In this document: piece by piece, positions 1-6,212 of the stretch | How positions within the stretch are numbered: the stretch's first letter is position 1 | Layout of the letters: each line of letters opens with the position of its first letter | Assembly: GCA_946406585.1 (NCBI GenBank) | Contig: CAMJLI010000069.1 | Span: 1 to 9,591, forward strand | Source: an uncultured Prevotellaceae bacterium | GTDB lineage: Bacteria > Bacteroidota > Bacteroidia > Bacteroidales > Bacteroidaceae | Reading direction: 5' to 3' | DNA length: 9,591 nucleotides | Position numbers and translations under genes: made by a program | The notes under the pieces: model-generated | What the model was told of the DNA's origin: nothing | The model's input: only the letters and a program-made list of their open reading frames with translations | Databases searched by the model: none

Positions 1-1250
1 CGCCACCCGACCAACAGTCGTATTTCGGACAGAATTGGGGATTCCCTCCTTATTGTTGGGTAGATGAGGCAGGGTGCACCGACACAGAAAATGTTCACGG
101 CATCTTTGAATGGTTGAGGGCTCGACTGAATCATGAGGAGCGGTTCTTCGATGCCATCCGCATCGACCATGCCGTGGGATATTTCAGAATATGGGAAATA
201 CCGGCAAATGCCGTCCTGGCCAACATGGGGCATTTCTCGCCAGCCTTGCCATTAAGCGAGGAGGAAATAACGCAATACGGACTCGTATTTAGAAGAGAAC
301 TGCATACGCGACCCTTCATCAACGACCGAATACTCGACTCCATATTCGGCATACATGCAGAATATGTCAAGGAGCATTTCCTCATAAAGCAGTCTTATGG
401 GCTGTATGCCCTGAGGGAAGAATATGACAGTCAGGTGAAAGTGCGTGACTACTTTGGAGGCCTTTCCGACGAGAACAGCATCTGGATAAGGGATGGCCTT
501 TACAGACTGATCGCCAATGTGCTTTTCCTGGAGGACAGGAGACAGTCGGGAATGTATCATCCGCGCTTCATGGTATATAACGAGCCGGTATACGACATTC
601 TCAGCGCAGAGGACAAAGATGCCTTCATGAGACTGTACAATAATTATTATTATGAGCGGCACAATGCTTTCTGGAAGGATGAGGCCAACAGGAAAATAGG
701 AGCCATGCTGCAAGATACGCGAATGCTTGTGGTGGCTGAGGATTTGGGCATGTTGCCGTCGTGTGTGGGTCAAGTCCTTGACAACCAACGCATACTATCA
801 TTAGAAATACAGAGCATGCCAAAGCAGACCGGACTGGAATTCGCACACTTGGAGGCAAATCCCTATCGAAGCCTCTGCACAATCTCAACCCACGACATGG
901 CTCCACTGCGACTGTGGTGGGAGGAGAACATCGGAAGGACACAACGGTATTATGCCACAGTGATGCAACAGCAGGGCAGGGCACCCAAACAGCTGCCTCC
1001 GCATCTTGTCGAGATGATTGTTGCCAGGCAAATGTATTCCCCCTCGATGTTGTGCATACTGGCCATCCAGGACTGGCTGGCGATGGACCAGGATTTCAGA
1101 TGCCGCAATGCTGCCGATGAGCGCATCAACTCACCGTATGATGAATATAACCAGTGGAAATACAGGATGTATCCTACTATTGAACAATTGAAGAATGCAA
1201 GAAGACTGAATGCAAAAATCAAGACAATGGTGGCGCATAGCAAGAGATGA
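1..1250 (+). CDS. malQ: 4-alpha-glucanotransferase (GH77, amylomaltase/DPE2-like), C-terminal part
   Basis: The gene is cut by the left edge; reading from base 3 gives 415 residues up to TGA at 1248-1250. The enzyme transfers alpha-1,4-glucan segments between maltodextrins (disproportionation) in the cytoplasm, feeding maltose and glycogen metabolism. The visible part opens with the GH77 hallmark GQNWGFPPY. It then shows RIDHAVG with the catalytic nucleophile Asp (codon 165-167), VVAEDLG with the acid/base Glu (738-740), and STHD with the transition-state-stabilising Asp (894-896), so the active site is intact. Bacteroidetes members of this family are usually near 900 residues with an N-terminal starch-binding domain; whether that domain is present here cannot be seen. 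The HAD phosphatase gene follows 24 bases downstream on the same strand with no terminator between, so co-transcription is likely. The family call is secure; chain-length preference is not deducible. Confidence 0.95.
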   Translation, partial: PPDQQSYFGQNWGFPPYCWVDEAGCTDTENVHGIFEWLRARLNHEERFFDAIRIDHAVGYFRIWEIPANAVLANMGHFSPALPLSEEEITQYGLVFRRELHTRPFINDRILDSIFGIHAEYVKEHFLIKQSYGLYALREEYDSQVKVRDYFGGLSDENSIWIRDGLYRLIANVLFLEDRRQSGMYHPRFMVYNEPVYDILSAEDKDAFMRLYNNYYYERHNAFWKDEANRKIGAMLQDTRMLVVAEDLGMLPSCVGQVLDNQRILSLEIQSMPKQTGLEFAHLEANPYRSLCTISTHDMAPLRLWWEENIGRTQRYYATVMQQQGRAPKQLPPHLVEMIVARQMYSPSMLCILAIQDWLAMDQDFRCRNAADERINSPYDEYNQWKYRMYPTIEQLKNARRLNAKIKTMVAHSKR

Positions 1251-1274
1251 TGCATTTTGAATGTTTTTTTAAAG

Positions 1275-1928
1275 ATGACAGAATTTGACACTTATATATT
1301 CGACTTGGACGGAACCCTGCTCGATACTCTTGAAGACTTGGCTGCAAGCACCAATCATGCATTGAAACAACATGGAATGCCTGTGCGGAGTTTGGATGAG
1401 GTGAGGCGATTTGTGGGCAATGGGGTTAGAAAACTGATAGAAAGGGCTGTGCCTGAAGGAACAGACGGCATGGTGGCAGAACAGGTGCTTGATACTTTCA
1501 GGAAGCACTACCTTCACCATGGACTTGACAATACCAAGCCATATCCTGGAATTATGGAGCTGCTTGCCACATTGAAAGATAGGGGGAAGAATGTGGCGGT
1601 GGTTAGCAACAAGTTTGATGCTGCCACCAAGTCGTTATGCAGTCATTTCTTCTCTGGCCTGGTGGATGTGGCTATTGGCGAGAGTGAAAACGTCAGGAAA
1701 AAGCCCGCTCCCGATACAGTGGAGGAGGCTATCCGCACGCTTGGCGTCAAGCGCGAAGGATGTGTCTACATAGGTGATAGTGAAGTGGATGTGGAAACAG
1801 CCCATAACAGCCACATCCCTTGCATCTCTGTCTTGTGGGGATTCAGAAGCCGGGATTTCCTTGAAAAGCATGGCGCCTCCCTGTTCGTGAAAACGCCAGA
1901 AGAGATATGTGGGCATGACTATCTCTGA
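1275..1928 (+). CDS. HAD-superfamily hydrolase, phosphoglycolate phosphatase-like
   Basis: A 217-residue cytoplasmic phosphatase of HAD subfamily IA, close to the usual length for Gph/PpaX-type enzymes. All four HAD motifs are present. Motif I is FDLDGTLLDT, with nucleophile Asp10 and acid/base Asp12. Motif II is the Ser111 of VVSNK. Motif III is a lysine in RKKPAPD (142-143). Motif IV is YIGDSEVD, with Asp168 and Asp172 for Mg2+. The residues between motifs I and II form the helical cap typical of the phosphoglycolate phosphatase group. I chose ATG at 1275 because motif I then sits nine residues in; an in-frame TTG at 1257 would add six residues and seems less likely. No Shine-Dalgarno is visible. 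The 3' end overlaps the convergent tolC gene by 10 bases. The substrate (2-phosphoglycolate, pyrophosphate or a sugar phosphate) cannot be decided from sequence, so I give no gene symbol. Confidence 0.9.
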   Translation: MTEFDTYIFDLDGTLLDTLEDLAASTNHALKQHGMPVRSLDEVRRFVGNGVRKLIERAVPEGTDGMVAEQVLDTFRKHYLHHGLDNTKPYPGIMELLATLKDRGKNVAVVSNKFDAATKSLCSHFFSGLVDVAIGESENVRKKPAPDTVEEAIRTLGVKREGCVYIGDSEVDVETAHNSHIPCISVLWGFRSRDFLEKHGASLFVKTPEEICGHDYL

Positions 1929-3253
1929 AAGAATTTCAGCATGTAGATGTTGTAGATGGTCATGTATTTGCTTTCCAACTCGTTTTGCTGAGCTTGTACG
2001 AGGTTTGTCTTGCCTGTCATCAGTTCGATTATATTCTTCAACCCCAGGCGGAACTGCTCGCTGAGCAACTCGTAACTGGTCTCTTGGCTGTGGGTGGCCT
2101 CTTTGGCTGCCTTGAACTTGCTTTGGTTGGTCGTGGCATCTATCCAATAGGTCTCTATCGTGTTGAAAAGCGTTTTTTGCTTGTCTTTCAGGTCCAGAAG
2201 GTGGTTCTCCTTTTGGATCTTTGCCTTGTTGACTGCTGTTTTTGTCTGCCTGTTGTCGAGGATGGGGATGGTAAGTGTCGCCCCTACCGAAAAGTCAAGG
2301 TTGGTCTTGATCTGATGCCCCCATCTGTCGTCGCTCATGGAAGTGGTGTTGGTGCCGAAACCGCCAGAAATGCCTACTGTCGGACTGCTGCCGGCACGTG
2401 CGATGTCAATGCTCAAATCGCTACCCTCGATGGCCAACAAGGCGCTCTTTATTTCCGGGCGATGGTCGAGGGCTTGTGCGTAGACAGCCTGCAGGGCAGG
2501 AATGTCTTCCAATGCCATGGCATCAGTGAACTCCGGGAACACGATGTCGAAATCGGCTGCGTCGCTTAGTTCCAACAATTGTTTCAATTGGTATTTGTAG
2601 TTCTTCACGTTGCTCTCTGTAGCCACCAGATTGTATTCGTCCTGGGCACGCTGGGCGGTGAGCTGCGCCAGGTCAGCCTTGCTCATCTTGCCAACCTCCA
2701 CCATGGTGATGCCACGCTGCTCGTTCAGCTTGCTGGCCTCCAGACTCTGCTTGTTGACCGCTATCGCCTCGTGGGTGTAGAGTATTTGGGTGTAGAGCTG
2801 TACGATGCGCTCTTCTATCGAACGAGCGGCGCTGATGGAGTCCACCTCTGCCTGATGAGCTGTCAGCTTGTTCAGCTTTATGGTGTTTCGGTTTTTGTTG
2901 CCATCCCATACGGTCCAGTTGGCATTGATGCCATAGCTGCCATTGTAGTAGACCTTGTCAATGCTCGACTGAACATATCCGTTGGCCACCGTACTTTGTC
3001 CGCTGGCGATGAAAGGACGATAGACAATGTTCTGACTCGTGGAGGCACTGGCAGAAGGCTGCAAGCTCGCTTTTGCCAACTCAACGTCTTCCAATGCCAT
3101 ACGGTTCTGTATCTGGCTTTTCTTCAAGGTGATGTTGTTTTGCATGGCATAGTCGATGCACTCTTGTAGAGTCCATTTCTTAACCGTGGCCTGGCCGAAG
3201 GCCATGTTGCAAGACTGGATGGCAACCATGCAACAAACTAACAATTTCTTCAT
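1919..3253 (-). CDS. TolC-family outer-membrane efflux protein
   Basis: A 444-residue outer-membrane channel component of an RND- or ABC-type tripartite efflux or secretion system. The start at 3253 gives a signal peptide: Met-Lys-Lys, a hydrophobic stretch LLVCCMVAIQ, and a likely cleavage near AFGQA at residues 18-22. An in-frame ATG 17 codons upstream would bury that signal and is rejected. The mature part starts with WTLQECIDYAMQNN, the classic opening of Bacteroidetes TolC proteins. Two OEP repeats follow with long Gln/Lys/Ala-rich coiled-coil helices, and the C-terminus has LLSEQFRLGLKN and TNLVQAQQNELESKY. Cys15 lies in the signal region, but the flanking residues are a poor lipobox, so signal peptidase I is more likely. 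No membrane-fusion or RND pump gene is adjacent: the upstream neighbour is the divergent nuo operon and the downstream one is convergent. The gene is therefore probably monocistronic with partners elsewhere. A good promoter lies at 3327-3357. Confidence 0.92.
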   Translation of the reverse strand: MKKLLVCCMVAIQSCNMAFGQATVKKWTLQECIDYAMQNNITLKKSQIQNRMALEDVELAKASLQPSASASTSQNIVYRPFIASGQSTVANGYVQSSIDKVYYNGSYGINANWTVWDGNKNRNTIKLNKLTAHQAEVDSISAARSIEERIVQLYTQILYTHEAIAVNKQSLEASKLNEQRGITMVEVGKMSKADLAQLTAQRAQDEYNLVATESNVKNYKYQLKQLLELSDAADFDIVFPEFTDAMALEDIPALQAVYAQALDHRPEIKSALLAIEGSDLSIDIARAGSSPTVGISGGFGTNTTSMSDDRWGHQIKTNLDFSVGATLTIPILDNRQTKTAVNKAKIQKENHLLDLKDKQKTLFNTIETYWIDATTNQSKFKAAKEATHSQETSYELLSEQFRLGLKNIIELMTGKTNLVQAQQNELESKYMTIYNIYMLKFFQR

Positions 3254-3274
3254 ATGCTTTTTTTGAATGGAGGG

Positions 3275-3286
3275 AAGATGCATCTT
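3275..3286. repeat. 12-base perfect palindrome in the tolC leader
   Basis: AAGATGCATCTT is identical to its own reverse complement. It lies between the predicted tolC transcription start and its ATG, a position where a bound repressor would block elongation. It could also arise by chance in this short AT-rich stretch; no regulator is encoded nearby. Confidence 0.3.
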
Positions 3287-3326
3287 GCAATGGAAACATC
3301 CCAATGGCAGTCTTCTTACAAGTTTG

Positions 3327-3357
3327 CAAATTTAATGGGTTTTTGTCAGAAAACAAA
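3327..3357 (-). promoter_or_regulatory. Bacteroidetes-type promoter for the TolC gene
   Basis: Read on the minus strand, TTTG (3357-3354) is followed by 19 bases and then TAAATTTG (3334-3327). This matches the Bacteroidetes primary sigma factor consensus TTTG-N19-21-TAnnTTTG exactly. The predicted transcription start is a few bases further, near 3321, leaving a leader of about 68 bases before the ATG at 3253. The -7 element contains the palindrome TTTGCAAA (3323-3330). The start site is inferred from sequence only. Confidence 0.75.
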
Positions 3358-3493
3358 ATGTTTGCTTTGCATTTTGGTGGTTCTTGTGTTCAATTTGTAT
3401 CTTGTTGGTATTTGTACGTCGTTGGCAGACATTGTGAAATCATGTAATATTTATTTTACGTCTATTTCTTATTGACGGCAATAACGTACTTTT

Positions 3494-3510
3494 TTTAGGA
3501 TTATTTAGGA
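3494..3510 (+). repeat. TTTAGGA direct repeat with 10-base period upstream of the nuo promoter
   Basis: TTTAGGA occurs at 3494-3500 and again at 3504-3510. The copies are offset by exactly 10 bases, about one helical turn, so a dimeric protein would meet both on the same face. The second copy falls where the -33 region of the nuo promoter is expected. A regulatory role is inference. Confidence 0.3.
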
Positions 3511-3537
3511 GTGTTTGCACTTTTTTTGTTAACTTTG
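3504..3537 (+). promoter_or_regulatory. Probable promoter of the nuo operon
   Basis: TAACTTTG at 3530-3537 matches the Bacteroidetes -7 consensus TAnnTTTG perfectly and is followed by GCACC. The best -33 candidate is the imperfect TTTA at 3504-3507, 22 bases upstream; a perfect TTTG at 3514-3517 is only 12 bases away and too close. The weak -33 element suggests that the promoter may depend on an activator. The predicted start is near 3541-3543, giving a leader of about 44 bases before nuoA. Confidence 0.6.
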
Positions 3538-3549
3538 CACCGCTTAAGC

Positions 3550-3564
3550 TGTACTGAGTGTACA
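3550..3564 (+). repeat. Short inverted repeat in the nuo leader
   Basis: TGTAC (3550-3554) and GTACA (3560-3564) are inverted copies around a five-base spacer TGAGT. The perfect palindrome GCTTAAGC (3542-3549) lies immediately before it. Both sit at or just after the predicted nuo transcription start, so they could be an operator or a weak RNA hairpin. Five paired bases are too few for a confident call. Confidence 0.3.
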
Positions 3565-3585
3565 CATTAATTAAAAAACATATAT

Positions 3586-3936
3586 ATGTATTTCACTTTG
3601 TTAATTACCGTCATACTGACGGCAGTTGTCTTGGTAGTGGGCGCTTATGTCGTTGCCAAGCTGATTGGGCCTCGGTCTTACAACAAGTTGAAAGGTGAAC
3701 CTTATGAGTGTGGTATTCCTACACGTGGGTCTTCGTGGATTCCCGTGTCTATTGGGTACTATCTCTTCGCCATCCTTTTCTTGATGTTCGACATTGAGAC
3801 TGTTTTTCTTTACCCATGGGCTGTAGTGGTGCAGAAGTATGGTGCAATGGCTGTTGTCAGCATCGGCTTCTTCCTGCTCGTGCTCGTATTTGGCCTCGCG
3901 TATGCTTGGCGGAAAGGAGCATTGGAATGGAAGTAA
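3586..3936 (+). CDS. nuoA: NADH-quinone oxidoreductase (complex I) subunit A
   Basis: A 116-residue inner-membrane subunit that helps close the quinone-binding region where the peripheral arm meets the membrane arm. It has three predicted membrane helices (about residues 2-25, 58-80 and 86-108). The family's conserved loop KGEPYECG carries the cysteine, and FDIETVFLYPWA carries the acidic pair in helix 2. The length is normal. It is the first gene of the operon. The ATG is preceded by an A-rich leader (ATTAATTAAAAAACATATAT) without a Shine-Dalgarno, as usual in Bacteroidetes. The 3' end overlaps nuoB by 10 bases. Confidence 0.95.
   Translation: MYFTLLITVILTAVVLVVGAYVVAKLIGPRSYNKLKGEPYECGIPTRGSSWIPVSIGYYLFAILFLMFDIETVFLYPWAVVVQKYGAMAVVSIGFFLLVLVFGLAYAWRKGALEWK
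3913..3919 (+). promoter_or_regulatory. Ribosome binding site of nuoB
   Basis: AAAGGAG lies 7 bases before the nuoB ATG, inside the end of nuoA. It supports the choice of ATG 3927 and suggests translation coupled to nuoA. The bases also encode Lys-Gly near the NuoA C-terminus, so coincidence with a conserved peptide is possible. Confidence 0.55.
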
Positions 3937-4625
3937 GGAAACCAAAAATCAAGAGCATTCCTTACGACGAATTCAAGGATAACGAGACCTTGGAGAAAAT
4001 CGTCGAGGAATTGCACGAAGGAGGAGTGAACGTCATCACGGGAAGCCTCGACCAACTCATCAACTGGGGTCGTGCCAACTCCCTCTGGTCACTCACTTTT
4101 GCTACTTCATGCTGCGGCATCGAGTTCATGTCGGTGGGTTGTGCAAGATACGACTTCGCACGATTTGGATTCGAGGTGACACGTAACTCACCAAGACAAG
4201 CCGACCTTATCATGTGCGCAGGAACCATCACTCACAAGATGGCACCTGCTTTCAAGAGACTCTACGACGAAATGGCAGAGCCCAAGTATGTAATTGCCGT
4301 GGGCGGATGCGCTATCTCCGGCGGACCTTTCAAGTCGAGTTACCACGTCGTGAAGGGCATAGAGGAAATAGTGCCTGTAGATGTGTTCATCCCAGGATGC
4401 CCTCCGCGTCCTGAAGCCATCATGTATGGAATGATGCAGTTGCAACGCAAGGTAAAGATTGAGAAATTCTTCGGTGGTGCAAACCACAAGCAGACAGCAG
4501 AGGAAAGAGAACTTGGCGTGTCCAACGAAGCCATCACCTATGGTTGGAAAAAACCTATCGTCGTCACTGATGTGCCAGAAGATTTTGTTGAGGAACTAAA
4601 GACAAACAAGGAGGGTGCCAAATGA
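3927..4625 (+). CDS. nuoB: NADH-quinone oxidoreductase (complex I) subunit B, N2 cluster protein
   Basis: A 232-residue peripheral-arm protein (PSST homologue) that holds the terminal 4Fe-4S cluster N2, the direct electron donor to quinone. The four ligand cysteines are visible: the adjacent pair Cys62-Cys63 in TSCCGIEFMS, Cys128 in VGGCAISGG and Cys158 in IPGCPPRPE. The quinone-site stretch FGFEVTRNSPRQAD is intact. The start at 3927 is chosen because the family-like N-terminus MEVRKPKIKS begins there and AAAGGAG precedes it; an upstream in-frame extension would read through nuoA in another frame and lacks family similarity. About 40 residues of tail follow the last helix, ending Lys-Glu-Gly-Ala-Lys. 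Its stop overlaps the nuoCD start as ATGA. Confidence 0.96.
   Translation: MEVRKPKIKSIPYDEFKDNETLEKIVEELHEGGVNVITGSLDQLINWGRANSLWSLTFATSCCGIEFMSVGCARYDFARFGFEVTRNSPRQADLIMCAGTITHKMAPAFKRLYDEMAEPKYVIAVGGCAISGGPFKSSYHVVKGIEEIVPVDVFIPGCPPRPEAIMYGMMQLQRKVKIEKFFGGANHKQTAEERELGVSNEAITYGWKKPIVVTDVPEDFVEELKTNKEGAK
4608..4615 (+). promoter_or_regulatory. Strong Shine-Dalgarno of nuoCD
   Basis: AAGGAGGG ends 6 bases before the ATG at 4622, a nearly full complement of the 16S rRNA tail. This is unusual in Bacteroidetes. It sits at an ATGA stop-start overlap, which points to coupled re-initiation after nuoB. Confidence 0.65.
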
Positions 4626-6184
4626 AAATTGACAGCAAGATATTAGACTTCAACAACTTCTCCAAGGAAATGCAAAACCTTAGGGACAAACAGCATTTCG
4701 ACTACCTCGTCACCATCATTGGCGAGGACTTTGGAGATGAGGGACTCGGATGCATCTATATCCTGGAGAATACCGAAAGCCATGAGCGCACCAGCGTAAA
4801 GACCATCGCCAAGCAAGTTGGCGACGACTATCTGGTATATTCCGTATACAACCTCTGGAAAGCTGCCGACCTGCTCGAGAGGGAAGTGTTCGACTTCTAT
4901 GGAATCAAGTTCCTCGGACATCCTCACATGGAGAGGCTGTTCCTGCGCTCCGATTTCAAGGGTTATCCCTTCAGGAAAAACTGGGAGTTCAACGACAAGT
5001 ATTCGTTGGAAGATGATGTGGAGAGCGACTATGCCATAGAGTACTCGCTCAACGAGGACGGAAAACTGGTCAGCAAGAAGACCCCTCTTTTCGGTCCTGA
5101 CGAGTATGTGGTAAACATTGGTCCTCAACACCCGTCCACCCATGGTGTGCTGAGACTGCAGACAGTGCTCGACGGCGAGGTGGTGAAACGTATCTATCCT
5201 CATGTGGGATACATCCACCGCGGCATTGAGAAAATGTGGGAAAGCTATACTTATCCACAGACGTTGGCTCTAACCGACAGGCTCAACTACCTTTCTGCCA
5301 TGATGCACAGGCATGCACTGGTGGGGGTGATCGAGGAAGGCATGGGAATAGAGCTTACCGACAGGATAAAGTATGTGCGCACCATCATGGACGAGCTGCA
5401 GAGGCTTGACTCCCACTTGCTCTATTGCGGATGCTGCGCTCAAGACCTTGGAGCCCTTACGGCTTTCCTCTATTGCATGAGAGACCGCGAACATGTCCTC
5501 AATGTGATGGAAGAGACAACAGGAGGCAGACTCATCCAAAATTATTATAGAATAGGTGGACTCCAAGAGGATATCGACCCCAATTTCGTGAAGAACACCA
5601 AAGACCTATGCAAGTATCTCAGACCGATGATACAAGAGTACATGGATGTCTTCGGCGACAACGTAATCACCCACAACAGATTCGAACAGGTGGGAGTGAT
5701 GGACAAGGACAACTGCATCAACTACGCAGTCACTGGTCCGGCAGGACGTGCCGCAGGGTGGGGCAATGATGTCAGAAAGAACCATCCCTACGACATGTAT
5801 GACAAGGTGGAGTGGAAACAAGTGCTCTACAATCATGGCGACTCCATGGACAGATACCTTGTTCATATCGATGAAATGTATCAGAGCTTGGATATCATCG
5901 AACAACTCATCGACAACATTCCGGAAGGCGACTTCTATGTCAAGCAGAAACCTATCATCAAGGTTCCTGAGGGACAGTGGTACTTCTCCGTGGAAGGTGC
6001 AAGTGGAGAGTTTGGCGTGTATCTTGACTCAAGGGGTGACAAGAGTCCTTACCGCATGAAGATGAGACCTATGGGACTCACCCTCGTGGGGGCATTGGAT
6101 CCCATGCTGCGTGGACAGAAAATCGCGGACCTCGTAACCACTGGTGCTGCCATCGATTTCGTTATCCCCGACATTGACAGATAA
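4622..6184 (+). CDS. nuoCD: NADH-quinone oxidoreductase (complex I) fused subunit C/D
   Basis: A 520-residue fusion of the 30-kDa (NuoC) and 49-kDa (NuoD) peripheral-arm subunits. NuoC covers about residues 1-125, with the signature LLEREVFDFYGIKFLGHP at 84-101. An acidic linker of about 30 residues follows, then NuoD from about 158 to the end. NuoD shows GPQHPSTHG (167-175), including the quinone-site His174; GYIHRGIEK (196-204); DRLNYLSA with the quinone-site Tyr223; and TGPAGRAAGWGNDVR (371-385). It ends in AIDFVIPDIDR. NuoD builds the quinone pocket with NuoB. The protein is shorter than the roughly 600-residue E. coli fusion, mostly because the NuoC part is compact. The usual PSF after the basic YRxKxR motif near 477-483 is replaced by Pro-Met-Gly-Leu. 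Only 28 bases separate it from nuoH, so no nuoE, F or G lies between. Confidence 0.96.
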   Translation: MKIDSKILDFNNFSKEMQNLRDKQHFDYLVTIIGEDFGDEGLGCIYILENTESHERTSVKTIAKQVGDDYLVYSVYNLWKAADLLEREVFDFYGIKFLGHPHMERLFLRSDFKGYPFRKNWEFNDKYSLEDDVESDYAIEYSLNEDGKLVSKKTPLFGPDEYVVNIGPQHPSTHGVLRLQTVLDGEVVKRIYPHVGYIHRGIEKMWESYTYPQTLALTDRLNYLSAMMHRHALVGVIEEGMGIELTDRIKYVRTIMDELQRLDSHLLYCGCCAQDLGALTAFLYCMRDREHVLNVMEETTGGRLIQNYYRIGGLQEDIDPNFVKNTKDLCKYLRPMIQEYMDVFGDNVITHNRFEQVGVMDKDNCINYAVTGPAGRAAGWGNDVRKNHPYDMYDKVEWKQVLYNHGDSMDRYLVHIDEMYQSLDIIEQLIDNIPEGDFYVKQKPIIKVPEGQWYFSVEGASGEFGVYLDSRGDKSPYRMKMRPMGLTLVGALDPMLRGQKIADLVTTGAAIDFVIPDIDR

Positions 6185-6212
6185 TTACGAATCTTCATTC
6201 AAGAAATACTTT

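Noticed and set aside
252..788. Minus-strand open frame of 178 codons opposite malQ.
   Set aside because: It is the shadow of a gene with intact GH77 catalytic motifs; it has no promoter and no family resemblance.
1925..1939. CTGAAA-GAA-TTTCAG as a bidirectional intrinsic terminator.
   Set aside because: The stem is only six mostly A/T pairs and there is no T-tract on either strand.
1985..3169. Two long plus-strand open frames (about 195 codons each) opposite tolC.
   Set aside because: The minus-strand frame has a signal peptide and clear TolC family motifs. The plus-strand peptides resemble no family and arise from the codon bias of the real gene.
3254..3475. Open frame of 73 codons on the plus strand in the tolC-nuoA intergenic region, with a hydrophobic middle.
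   Set aside because: It covers the tolC promoter and leader, has no recognisable family, lacks a promoter or ribosome site of its own, and its composition looks like translated AT-rich intergenic DNA.
3514..3537. TTTG at 3514-3517 as the -33 element of the nuo promoter.
   Set aside because: It is only 12 bases from the -7 element, whereas 19-22 are expected.
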